A stretch of DNA of 64,000 nucleotides, taken from the NCBI GenBank assembly GCA_032162705.1, contig JAVRON010000003.1, forward strand, positions 18,084-82,083, read 5' to 3'. Shown here one piece after another: positions 18,263-26,163 of the stretch. The stretch's first letter is position 1; each line of letters starts with the position of its first letter. This DNA is from QHXN01 sp032162705. Its GTDB lineage: Bacteria; Acidobacteriota; Blastocatellia; Pyrinomonadales; Pyrinomonadaceae. The notes beneath the pieces were generated by a model, which was not told the DNA's origin, did not search any database, and saw only the letters and a program-made list of their open reading frames with translations. A program made the position numbers and the translations under genes.

Positions 18263-20869
18263 GTGGTGACGAAAAAACGACTGACCTCGTCGGCCTTCCT
18301 TCTGCTGCTGCTGCTCGCGGCGGCGCACATGGTTCTCGCACAGACCTCGGCGACCGTCTTCGCGCAGACAGGGGGCGCGCGGCAGGGATCGAAGACAAAA
18401 ATCTTCCTGCACTCCGGCTGGCAGTTTCGCGAAGCCGGTAAAGGCGAGTGGCGCACAGCCCTCGTACCGGGCTGCGTCCACACAGACCTGCTCGCGAACA
18501 AGCTGATCGAAGACCCCTTCTACCGAGACAATGAGCAGAAGCTGCAATGGATCGGCAAGACCGACTGGGAGTACCGTGCGAGCTTCGACGTACCGGCCTC
18601 AATGCTCAAGCGACGACATCTCGAACTCGTCTTCGAGGGGCTTGACACGTACGCCCAGGTCTTCCTCAACGAACGCCCCGTGCTCGACGCCGACAACATG
18701 TTTCGCACGTGGAGAGTTGACGTAAGTTCGGCGCTCAAGGTCGGCGCGAACACGCTCCGCATACACTTTCGCTCGCCCATCAATGAGATTCTGCCTTTGA
18801 TGTCGAAGCTCGGTTACGAACTCCCCGCGTCGAACGACCAGGGCGAGAAGACAAGCCCGCACACGCGCAAGGCTCCATACCAGTACGGCTGGGACTGGGG
18901 GCCCCGCTTCGTGACGAGCGGCATCTGGAAGCCTGTCGCGCTCGAAGCGTGGGACGAAGCGCGCCTCGGCGACCTGCACATCACGCAGAATCAACTCTCG
19001 AAGGACGCCGCACAACTGACCGCGGAGGTCGAGGTCGTCTCTTCCGGCGCGCTCGACGCCGTGCTGGTCGTCGAAGACCCCGCCGACAAGCACATAACTG
19101 CGCGTCAAAGCGTCAAGCTCTCGGCGGGCGCGAACCGCTTTGCACTGAAAGTCTCGATTCCAAACCCACGGCTCTGGTGGCCTGCGGGGATGGGCGAGCA
19201 GACGCTCTACACACTGCGCGCACGCCTCCTCGTCGGAGGCAAAGCGACGGACGAAGGCTCGACGCGTGTGGGGCTTCGCACGCTTGAGCTGCGGCAGCGC
19301 CCCGATGAAGACGGCAAGAGCTTCACCTTCGTCATCAACGGCGTGCCCGTCTTCGCGAAGGGCGCGAACTGGGTTCCCGCCGACAGCTTCCCCACGCGCG
19401 TCACGCGCGAGCGTTATCGCCGTCTCCTCGAATCGGCGCGCGACGCGAACATGAACATGCTTCGTGTGTGGGGCGGCGGCTTCTACGAGTCGGACGACTT
19501 CTACGAGCTATGCGATGAGTTGGGGTTAATGGTCTGGCAGGACTTCATGTTCGCGTGCAGCATGTATCCCGGCGACGAGAAGTTTTTAGACAGCGTCCGC
19601 GCCGAAGCCGAGGACAACGTCAAGCGTCTGCGGAATCACCCGAGCATCGTCATCTGGGTCGGCAACAACGAGGTCGAGACGGCGTGGCAGCACTGGGGCT
19701 GGAAACAGCAACTGCCCGCGAAACTCTGGGACGACTACAAGAAGATTTTCCACGGCGTACTGCCTGAAGTAATCGCCGCTCTCGACCCCTCGCGTCCGTA
19801 CTGGCCCAGTTCACCGAGTTCAAATCTTGAGGAAGACTCGGACTCGCAACGGATGGGCGACGTGCATTACTGGGAAGTCTGGCACGCCGCGAAACCTTTC
19901 ACCGAATACGAACGGCAGCACCCGCGCTTTATGAGCGAGTACGGCTTCCAGTCCTTCCCCTCGATTGAAACCGTCAACGCTTACACCATCCCTTCAGACC
20001 ATGACATCGGGTCGCCCGTCATGCTCGCGCACCAGAAGCACCCGCGCGGCAATCAACTCATACGCGAGTACATGCTGCGCGAATATCCGGAGCCTAAAGA
20101 CTTCGAGTCGTTTCTCTACGCGAGCCAGGTCTTGCAGGCCGAGGGCATCCGTGTCGGCGCGGAGCACCTGCGCCGCATCATGCCGCATAACATGGGGTCG
20201 CTCTACTGGCAGTTGGACGATTGCTGGCCGGTCGCCTCTTGGTCGAGCGTCGATTACTTCGGGCGTTGGAAGGCGCTGCAATACTACGCGCGGAGGTTTT
20301 ACAGCCCCGTACTCGTCAGCCCACACGCGGAAGGCGGTAACATAAATTTCCACATAGTCTCGGACAAGGCGGAGGCGACGCCGGCGGAGTTGGTCGTCAC
20401 CCTTCTGGACTTCGACGGGCACGCGCTCTCCGAAAACAGAAAGACAGTCGAGGTCGCGCCGCTCGCGAGCAAGTCTTACCTGAGCCTGCCCGCGGACGGT
20501 CTGCTCCGCGGCCACGACACGAAGGCTATCTTCCTCAACTGTGAACTGCTCGTCGGCGGAAAGACCGTCTCTTCGAATCGCGTCTTCTTCCGCCCGTTCA
20601 AAGAGTTGACGTTGCCCGCGCCGCACGTCACGACGGACGCCGTGCGCTCGCGCGGCGGCTTCACGGTGACTGTGAAGTCAGACAAGTTCGCGCGCGCCGT
20701 TTACCTGTCGGCGGAAGGACTCGACGGCTCGTTCTCCGACAACTACTTCGACCTCATTCCCGGCAAGGAGGTCAAGGTCGAGTTCCGCGTGCGGCGCACG
20801 GTCTCGCCCGAAGAGTTCCGCGCGCGTCTCAAGGCACGAACGCTCGCCGAAGCCTTCGTGGGACGTTGA
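18263..20869 (+). CDS. Beta-mannosidase, GH2
   Basis: 868 residues with a signal peptide (LLLLLLAAAHMVLA). The N-terminal jelly roll contains LVPGCVHTDLL, and YQYGWDWGPRFVTSGIWKPV is highly characteristic of beta-mannosidases. The TIM barrel shows the acid/base in IVIWVGNNEVE and the nucleophile in RFMSEYGFQSFPS. It removes terminal beta-1,4-mannose from manno-oligosaccharides, probably in the periplasm. GTG at 18263 has AAGGAG 6 nt upstream. The GH9 gene begins 3 bp after the stop, so the two are co-transcribed. Operator copy D lies directly upstream. Confidence 0.92.
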   Translation: MVTKKRLTSSAFLLLLLLAAAHMVLAQTSATVFAQTGGARQGSKTKIFLHSGWQFREAGKGEWRTALVPGCVHTDLLANKLIEDPFYRDNEQKLQWIGKTDWEYRASFDVPASMLKRRHLELVFEGLDTYAQVFLNERPVLDADNMFRTWRVDVSSALKVGANTLRIHFRSPINEILPLMSKLGYELPASNDQGEKTSPHTRKAPYQYGWDWGPRFVTSGIWKPVALEAWDEARLGDLHITQNQLSKDAAQLTAEVEVVSSGALDAVLVVEDPADKHITARQSVKLSAGANRFALKVSIPNPRLWWPAGMGEQTLYTLRARLLVGGKATDEGSTRVGLRTLELRQRPDEDGKSFTFVINGVPVFAKGANWVPADSFPTRVTRERYRRLLESARDANMNMLRVWGGGFYESDDFYELCDELGLMVWQDFMFACSMYPGDEKFLDSVRAEAEDNVKRLRNHPSIVIWVGNNEVETAWQHWGWKQQLPAKLWDDYKKIFHGVLPEVIAALDPSRPYWPSSPSSNLEEDSDSQRMGDVHYWEVWHAAKPFTEYERQHPRFMSEYGFQSFPSIETVNAYTIPSDHDIGSPVMLAHQKHPRGNQLIREYMLREYPEPKDFESFLYASQVLQAEGIRVGAEHLRRIMPHNMGSLYWQLDDCWPVASWSSVDYFGRWKALQYYARRFYSPVLVSPHAEGGNINFHIVSDKAEATPAELVVTLLDFDGHALSENRKTVEVAPLASKSYLSLPADGLLRGHDTKAIFLNCELLVGGKTVSSNRVFFRPFKELTLPAPHVTTDAVRSRGGFTVTVKSDKFARAVYLSAEGLDGSFSDNYFDLIPGKEVKVEFRVRRTVSPEEFRARLKARTLAEAFVGR

Positions 20870-20872
20870 AGC

Positions 20873-22570
20873 ATGGAGCCGAAAGGGTCGCGCGGCGGGA
20901 GTCGCTCTCATAATTTTCTGCGTGTGTGTGTGGCGCTCGTCACTCTCGTCGCGCTGAACGGGGCGGACGCGGCGCGGGTCGAGCGCGGGACGGACGCGCG
21001 CATTCGTCTCAATACGGTCGGATTCCTTCCCGGTCACGAGAAGCGCGCGTCCGTCGCGGTGCGCTTCACGGACTTTAGCCTCGTTGACGACGCGAGCGGC
21101 GAAGTAGTCTTCCGCGGCAAGACGACCGGCCCCGTTCACAACTCAGATACGGATGAAGACCTCTACATCGCAGACTTCTCTTCGCTCAACAGGCCCGGCG
21201 TCTACCGCCTCGAAGTCGCGGGTGTCGGTCGCTCAGCACCTTTCAGAATTTCACGCGACGTGTACGACGAGCCTTTCCGCGCAGCCGTGCGGGCCATGTA
21301 TCTGTGGCGCTGCGGCGAGGCGGTGAGCGTGACCAAGGGCGGCATTACTTACTCGCACGCCGCGTGTCACACAGAAGACGCCTGGCTCGACTTCATCGAC
21401 GGCGGCGGGCACTCTCGGCGCGACGCCACGGGCGGCTGGCATGACGCGGGCGATTACAACAAGTACGTCGTCAACGCGGGTGTCACCGTCGGCACGATGC
21501 TCCTCGCTTGGGAGCAGTTCGGCACTCAAATTCAGAGGGCACATCTCGACGCGCACGGCGCGCAGGACGGACTGCCCGCCTACCTCGGCGAAGTCAAGTG
21601 GGAGACAGACTGGCTGCTCAAAATGCAGGCCGCCGACGGCTCGGTCTATCACAAAGTCTCGACGAAGGATTTCGGCCCCGCAGGCCAGCCCGAAGATGAG
21701 AAGACCACGCGCTACTTCACGCCCTGGAGCAGCGCGGCCACGGCAGACTTCGCCGCCGTGACGGCGATGACCGCGCGCGCCTTCGCTTCCTTCGACCGTC
21801 TGTACGCCCGCCGCTGCCTCGATGCCGCGCGCGCGGCCTACGACTTCCTGCGCGCGCATACTGAGAGCCACCGCGCCGATCTCAAAGGCTTCACGACCGG
21901 CGCTTATCAAACCGGCGACGCGGACGACCGTCTGTGGGCGGCGGCGGAGTTGTGGGAGACGACTGGCGAGGCCGTGTACCTCAAAGACTTTGAATCACGC
22001 GCTGTAGCATTCGCTGAGAAGTTTGATTTGGACTGGGGCTGGGGCAATGTGAAGAACCTCGGCATGCTCACCTACCTCTTCTCGAAGCGTGCGGGGCGTG
22101 ACGCCGTGATCTTGCGTCAGGTTCGAGAAGGCTTAATCGCGACGGCGGATCGCATCGTGGACTTACGCGACGCGCACGGCTACGCGCGACCGCTCGGCAC
22201 AAAATACTACTGGGGCTGCAACGGCGGCGTGGCGAATACGACCGTCCTGCTCCGGTCGGCTAACCTCGTCGCGCCGAAGCGCGAGTATGTCGAGACGACG
22301 CTCGACGCCATCAGTCACCTCTTCGGACGCAACTACTACGGTCGCTCGTTCCTAACCGGCGTCGGCGAGAAGCCGCCGCAACACCCGCACTTCAGACCCA
22401 CTCTGCGGCAGCCGGGCAAGGCCACTTGGCCCGGCTACTTAGTCGGCGGCGGCTGGCCGCGCGCGACCGACTGGCGCGACGAGGACGAGAACTACCGCGT
22501 CAACGAGGTCGCGATCAACTGGAACGCCCCGCTCATCTACGCGCTCGCCGGCTTCATCGGCGGCGAATGA
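20873..22570 (+). CDS. Endoglucanase, GH9 with N-terminal Ig-like domain
   Basis: 565 residues: signal peptide (FLRVCVALVTLVALNGADA), an Ig-like CelD-N domain (about 42-130, IRLNTVGFLPGHEKRA, FRISRDVYDEPF), then the alpha/alpha-barrel GH9 domain. Catalytic aspartates are in GGWHDAGDYNKYVVNAG, and the proton-donor glutamate is in the C-terminal VNEVAINWNAPLIYALAGF. It cuts internal beta-1,4-glucan bonds in cellulose or the xyloglucan backbone. No carbohydrate-binding module or dockerin is present. It starts 3 bp after the beta-mannosidase stop. Confidence 0.93.
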   Translation: MEPKGSRGGSRSHNFLRVCVALVTLVALNGADAARVERGTDARIRLNTVGFLPGHEKRASVAVRFTDFSLVDDASGEVVFRGKTTGPVHNSDTDEDLYIADFSSLNRPGVYRLEVAGVGRSAPFRISRDVYDEPFRAAVRAMYLWRCGEAVSVTKGGITYSHAACHTEDAWLDFIDGGGHSRRDATGGWHDAGDYNKYVVNAGVTVGTMLLAWEQFGTQIQRAHLDAHGAQDGLPAYLGEVKWETDWLLKMQAADGSVYHKVSTKDFGPAGQPEDEKTTRYFTPWSSAATADFAAVTAMTARAFASFDRLYARRCLDAARAAYDFLRAHTESHRADLKGFTTGAYQTGDADDRLWAAAELWETTGEAVYLKDFESRAVAFAEKFDLDWGWGNVKNLGMLTYLFSKRAGRDAVILRQVREGLIATADRIVDLRDAHGYARPLGTKYYWGCNGGVANTTVLLRSANLVAPKREYVETTLDAISHLFGRNYYGRSFLTGVGEKPPQHPHFRPTLRQPGKATWPGYLVGGGWPRATDWRDEDENYRVNEVAINWNAPLIYALAGFIGGE

Positions 22571-22682
22571 CCCGCTCTCGCGGCGCAAGGGCTTTGCGGT
22601 CGAGGGCGACACGATACGCGTCATGGTTGGTCGCTCGTCTGCCGACCTCGTGCTGGCGAAGAACCTCGGAATTAGGCCGTAA
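22569..22682 (+). pseudogene. Tail remnant of a GH3 beta-glucosidase (fibronectin III-like end)
   Basis: Overlapping the GH9 stop in another frame, codons 22569-22682 read DPLSRRKGFAVEGDTIRV followed by MVGRSSADLVLAKNLGIRP and a TAA. The pattern VxVGxSSxDLxL followed by a short tail is the C-terminal end of the fibronectin III-like domain of GH3 beta-glucosidases. The frame runs into GH9 upstream with no GH3 sequence, so this looks like a deletion scar. Only about 35 residues support it, so the call is tentative. Confidence 0.45.
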
Positions 22683-22692
22683 TCGCCGTGCT

Positions 22693-23703
22693 CTAAATCT
22701 GCGGCTCTTCCCAACGGCCCGACTCCGCCGAGCGGAAGACCGCGTCAATCACGGCCATGTTCTTCAAGGCGTCTTCGAGCGGGATGGGCTGCTCGCCGCC
22801 CTCGCGCACGGCGCGCGAGAAGTGGTCGCACTGGATGGTGTACTGGTCGCAGGGCGCAAACTCGCGCACCTCGACGCCGGAGCCGAAAATGTCCGAGCCG
22901 TCGTCAACAAATATCCGCGTCGGACGATCCGCAGGCGCGTTGAAGGGAATCTCGATCTCGATGCGACCGCGCGTGCCGAAGAACTGCATGCGCTGGTATG
23001 GGACGAGTTGCGTGCCGCAGGTGAAGACCGCCTGCCCCGATGGGAAGTCGAGTATTGCCGAGGTCAGGCGGTCTGTGCCCATTTCGGGATCGCGCTCGAC
23101 GAGGCCGAGACAGCGGCGCGGCTCCTCGCCGAAGACGAAGCGCGAGACTGTGATGGGGTAACAGCCGATGTCCATGAGCGCGCCGCCGCCCGTCTCGGGC
23201 CGGTTGCGAATGTTTCCGGGGTCGCGGTTGAAGTAGCTGAAGAAGCCCGCAGCGGCGCGAAGCTCTCCGACGCGGCCCGCGCGAATCAGTTCGACCGTGG
23301 TAGTCCACTGCGGGTGCGTGCGAACCATAAAAGCTTCCTGAATCTTCACGCCCGTGCGGTCGCGCACCGCGAGCAGTTCGCGCGCCTCGGCGGCGCTCAT
23401 CGCGATTGGCTTCTCGCAGAGGACATGCTTCCCCGCTTCGGCGGCCTTCACCGTCCAGGGCACGTGCAGGTTGTTTGGCAGGGGATTGTAGATGGCCTCT
23501 ATCTCTTCGTCGGCCAGCAGTTCTTCATATGAGCCGTATGCCTTCGGGATGCCGAGCGACCGCGTCGCTTCACGCGCCCGCTCGACATCCCTCGAAGCTA
23601 ACGCCAAGACCTCAGACCACTCGCCACGCTGCATCGCAGGTATGACCTTCTTGACGGCGATGTTCGCCGCCCCGAGAACTCCCCAGCGTACCTTACTCGT
23701 CAT
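22693..23703 (-). CDS. Gfo/Idh/MocA-family NAD(P)-dependent oxidoreductase
   Basis: 336 residues. The N-terminal Rossmann fold begins VRWGVLGAANIAVKKVIPAM (GxxGxA nucleotide-binding type), followed by LASRDVERA and the family lysine in HVLCEKPIAMSAAEA. The C-terminal half is the substrate-binding alpha/beta domain. Members oxidise or epimerise sugars and inositols; the close look is of a D-xylose/glucose-fructose oxidoreductase-like enzyme, substrate not determinable. No signal peptide is seen. It is the last gene of the GH31-GH42-GH51 operon, 44 bp after the preceding gene, which supports a sugar substrate. Confidence 0.9.
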   Translation of the reverse strand: MTSKVRWGVLGAANIAVKKVIPAMQRGEWSEVLALASRDVERAREATRSLGIPKAYGSYEELLADEEIEAIYNPLPNNLHVPWTVKAAEAGKHVLCEKPIAMSAAEARELLAVRDRTGVKIQEAFMVRTHPQWTTTVELIRAGRVGELRAAAGFFSYFNRDPGNIRNRPETGGGALMDIGCYPITVSRFVFGEEPRRCLGLVERDPEMGTDRLTSAILDFPSGQAVFTCGTQLVPYQRMQFFGTRGRIEIEIPFNAPADRPTRIFVDDGSDIFGSGVEVREFAPCDQYTIQCDHFSRAVREGGEQPIPLEDALKNMAVIDAVFRSAESGRWEEPQI

Positions 23704-23747
23704 AAAAGTTCTGCCCCAACGCTTAGTTCAAAGTTCCGACCCGGCGC

Positions 23748-24503
23748 TCACTTCTCGAAGACGATGTTGTCCATGACGACCGTACCTTTGGCCGGCGTGC
23801 ACTGGTTGCAGTACGCGGTGACGGCGACGGCGGTCAGCTTCTTCAGAACGTCCTTCGTCGAGACGCGCGGCTGCGCCCATTCAGGCTGGAGCAAAGACTT
23901 GAGCGGAATCTTGTAAGTGTTCAGGCCGGGCGCGACCTTGAAGGTCGTCTGCGGGAAGGCTTGCGGCGCACCGAGTCCCTGCCCGCGGCTCTGGAGTTCG
24001 AGCCGGAGCGAGGGCACGCCCGGCGCGTAGATTTGCAGCGAGACGAACTTGTAGTCGCTCACGTCGTCGGGCACGGGCTTGCCGTCCTTGTCGGCCTCGC
24101 CGTGCACCTCGACGCCGACGCCCGCGTACTGGTTCGGCGCGATCAACTCGTAGTCGAAGGCGGCAGCGTGGTTCGGGTCACCCTGCTTCAGGCGGACGAG
24201 TTCGGGTGCGGGCGGGTTGCTGCCGTCGAGTCCTTTGAAGCGGCTCGGACTCGAAGGACTCTCCTGGTAGGAGACGATCTGCACGAGTCCGCCGTGGCTG
24301 CTCACGGGCCGGTTATCCTTCATCGTCTCGAAGTCGGCGTACACCAACTTGTCTGCGCTCTGGCTCGGCTTGGCCGGAGCCTCCTGCAACGACGCCGCGC
24401 CCGCCTCATGGGTTCGCGCGCCGGCGAGAACGAGCAGCGCCGGCATGGCTAGGGAGAGAACTATCGTAAACGCTTTCGTGAGTCTCATACGATTCACCTC
24501 CAC
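23748..24503 (-). CDS. Secreted jelly-roll-like protein, possibly carbohydrate-binding
   Basis: 251 residues. A signal peptide (FTIVLSLAMPALLVLAGA) precedes one beta-rich domain: VYADFETMKDNRPVSSHGG at the start, YKFVSLQIYAPGVPSLRLEL, FKVAPGLNTYKIPLKSL, and TVVMDNIVFEK at the end. This pattern resembles CBM11/CIA30-type galactose-binding-like folds in which a final DNI strand closes the sandwich. No catalytic motif is seen. It lies between GH51 (46 bp) and the Gfo/Idh gene (44 bp) in one operon, so binding of a glycan on the cell surface is a plausible role. Confidence 0.7.
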   Translation of the reverse strand: MEVNRMRLTKAFTIVLSLAMPALLVLAGARTHEAGAASLQEAPAKPSQSADKLVYADFETMKDNRPVSSHGGLVQIVSYQESPSSPSRFKGLDGSNPPAPELVRLKQGDPNHAAAFDYELIAPNQYAGVGVEVHGEADKDGKPVPDDVSDYKFVSLQIYAPGVPSLRLELQSRGQGLGAPQAFPQTTFKVAPGLNTYKIPLKSLLQPEWAQPRVSTKDVLKKLTAVAVTAYCNQCTPAKGTVVMDNIVFEK

Positions 24504-24549
24504 GCGGCGGGCGAAGGAACCCGGTGCCCGCCGTAAGCTTCAACGTCAG

Positions 24550-26160
24550 TCATAAGTTCAACTGTAGGCGAGTGACCGACGCGGGAGCGAAGCGGTAGAC
24601 GAGTCTGCCGCCCGCGCCAACGCCAACCTGTTCATCCCGCGGCTCGACGGCGCGCGGGTTCTCGAAGCTGTTGTGTGCGTGCATGTCGCCCGCTGTGAGT
24701 ACGCGCGCGTTGGTCGAACGCACGGTGGCCCCGCGCGTGATGATCTCAGCCTCGCGCGGCTCGGCGGCGTGCGGGTTAACGACAGTGAGCGTCAGAGTCT
24801 TCTCGCGCAGAGAGGCCGAGCCGTTCAGTCCCCAGAATGTCGCCGGCTTTCCCGCACGCGTGTACCGTACATCGGGCGCGTCGAAGATCGCGCGCAATCC
24901 CCGCGCGCCCTGATGCGCGGCATACATCTCGAAGACGTGGAAGTTCGGCGTGACGGTGAACTTGTCTTCGTATGCGAGAAAGAGCGAGTGCAGACAGTTG
25001 ATGAGCTGCGCGACGTTCGCCATCACGACCTTGTCGGCGTGTCGGTTGAAGGCGTCGAGCGACAGAGCAGAGACGAGCGCGTCGCGGAGCGTCTGCTGCT
25101 GGCTCAAGATATAACCGGGTCGGACTTCCGTGCCGGGCTTGTACCACGCGCCCCACTCGTCAACGGCTAACTTCACTCGGTGCACGCGGTCGAACTCGCC
25201 CATCGCGGCCCAAGTCTCTTTGACGAGCGACTCGACACGATCCGCCTCGCGCAGCATCTCGTACCACTCTTCGAGGCCGAACTCCAATGCGTCGCCCTTG
25301 CCCTTGTCCCAATCGGTGGTCGCGCCTCGGCTCATGTTCCAGGAGTAGTGGTGGAGCGCCCAACCGTAGAAGTCGAACGGCCCCTTCTCGGCCATTCGCG
25401 AGAAGAAGCCGCGCGTCCAGCCGAGGTCGCCGTCGCTCGGCCCCGACGCGATGAAAAGCGTTCGCAGGCCGTAGCCCGGCACGGAGGCGGTGAAGCGACG
25501 AAACTCGGTGGCGTACTCCTGCGGCGTGAAGTTGCCTCCGCAGCCCCACGCCTCGTTTCCCACGCCCCACAGGCGCACGCCGAAAGGGTCGCGGCTCCCG
25601 TCATCGCCGCTCGCGCGCAGCTCCGAAAGAGTGGTGCTCCCGACGGGCGAGTTGCAGTAGTCAACCCACTCGTAGAAGCTCTGGGCGGGCAGACCCCGCA
25701 GATTCGCGGCGAGGTAGGGTTGCGCGCCCGTGAGTCGGCAGAAGCGCGCGAACTCGTTGGTGCCGAACTGGTTCGTCTCGGTCGCGCCCCAGAAGCCCGT
25801 GCGTCGAGGCCGTCGTACGCGCGGCCCCACGCCATCGCGCCAGTCGTAGCTGTCTGCGAAGCAGCCGCCGGGGTAGCGTATGACCGGAGGCTTGATGCGC
25901 CGCATGTGCTCGACGAGCGCCGCGCGTATGCCGCCCGTGTTCGGAACCTTAGACCCCGTGCCGACCCACACGCCATCGTAAACGACGCCGCCCAGGTGTT
26001 CGACGAAGTGGCCGTAGATGTCAGGCGAGATCGTGCCGACTGACTCGTCGAGTAAGACTTCGATCCTCGCGCCCGCGCCCTGGCTCCCGCGCGCCGCGAG
26101 GCATGCGAGGCCGCCCGCCAAAGCGCCGCCGAGAAAATGCCTGCGCCCGATGTTGTTCAT
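24550..26160 (-). CDS. Alpha-L-arabinofuranosidase, GH51, Tat-exported
   Basis: 536 residues. The N-terminus GRRHFLGGALAGGLACLAARG is a twin-arginine type signal. The TIM barrel contains the GH51 start IYGHFVEHLGGVVYDGVW, PPVIRYPGGCFADSYDWRDG, the acid/base in LWGVGNEAWGCGG and the nucleophile in KLAVDEWGAWY. A C-terminal beta-sandwich follows. It releases arabinofuranose side chains from arabinoxylan, arabinan or xyloglucan. GH42 ends 3 bp upstream (26164), so translation is probably coupled. Confidence 0.93.
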   Translation of the reverse strand: MNNIGRRHFLGGALAGGLACLAARGSQGAGARIEVLLDESVGTISPDIYGHFVEHLGGVVYDGVWVGTGSKVPNTGGIRAALVEHMRRIKPPVIRYPGGCFADSYDWRDGVGPRVRRPRRTGFWGATETNQFGTNEFARFCRLTGAQPYLAANLRGLPAQSFYEWVDYCNSPVGSTTLSELRASGDDGSRDPFGVRLWGVGNEAWGCGGNFTPQEYATEFRRFTASVPGYGLRTLFIASGPSDGDLGWTRGFFSRMAEKGPFDFYGWALHHYSWNMSRGATTDWDKGKGDALEFGLEEWYEMLREADRVESLVKETWAAMGEFDRVHRVKLAVDEWGAWYKPGTEVRPGYILSQQQTLRDALVSALSLDAFNRHADKVVMANVAQLINCLHSLFLAYEDKFTVTPNFHVFEMYAAHQGARGLRAIFDAPDVRYTRAGKPATFWGLNGSASLREKTLTLTVVNPHAAEPREAEIITRGATVRSTNARVLTAGDMHAHNSFENPRAVEPRDEQVGVGAGGRLVYRFAPASVTRLQLNL

Positions 26161-26163
26161 CAG

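Noticed and set aside
22426..23532. A 368-codon open frame on plus running from GH9 into the oxidoreductase
   Set aside because: It is antisense to the Gfo/Idh gene for most of its length and Arg-rich at the start; no family resemblance.
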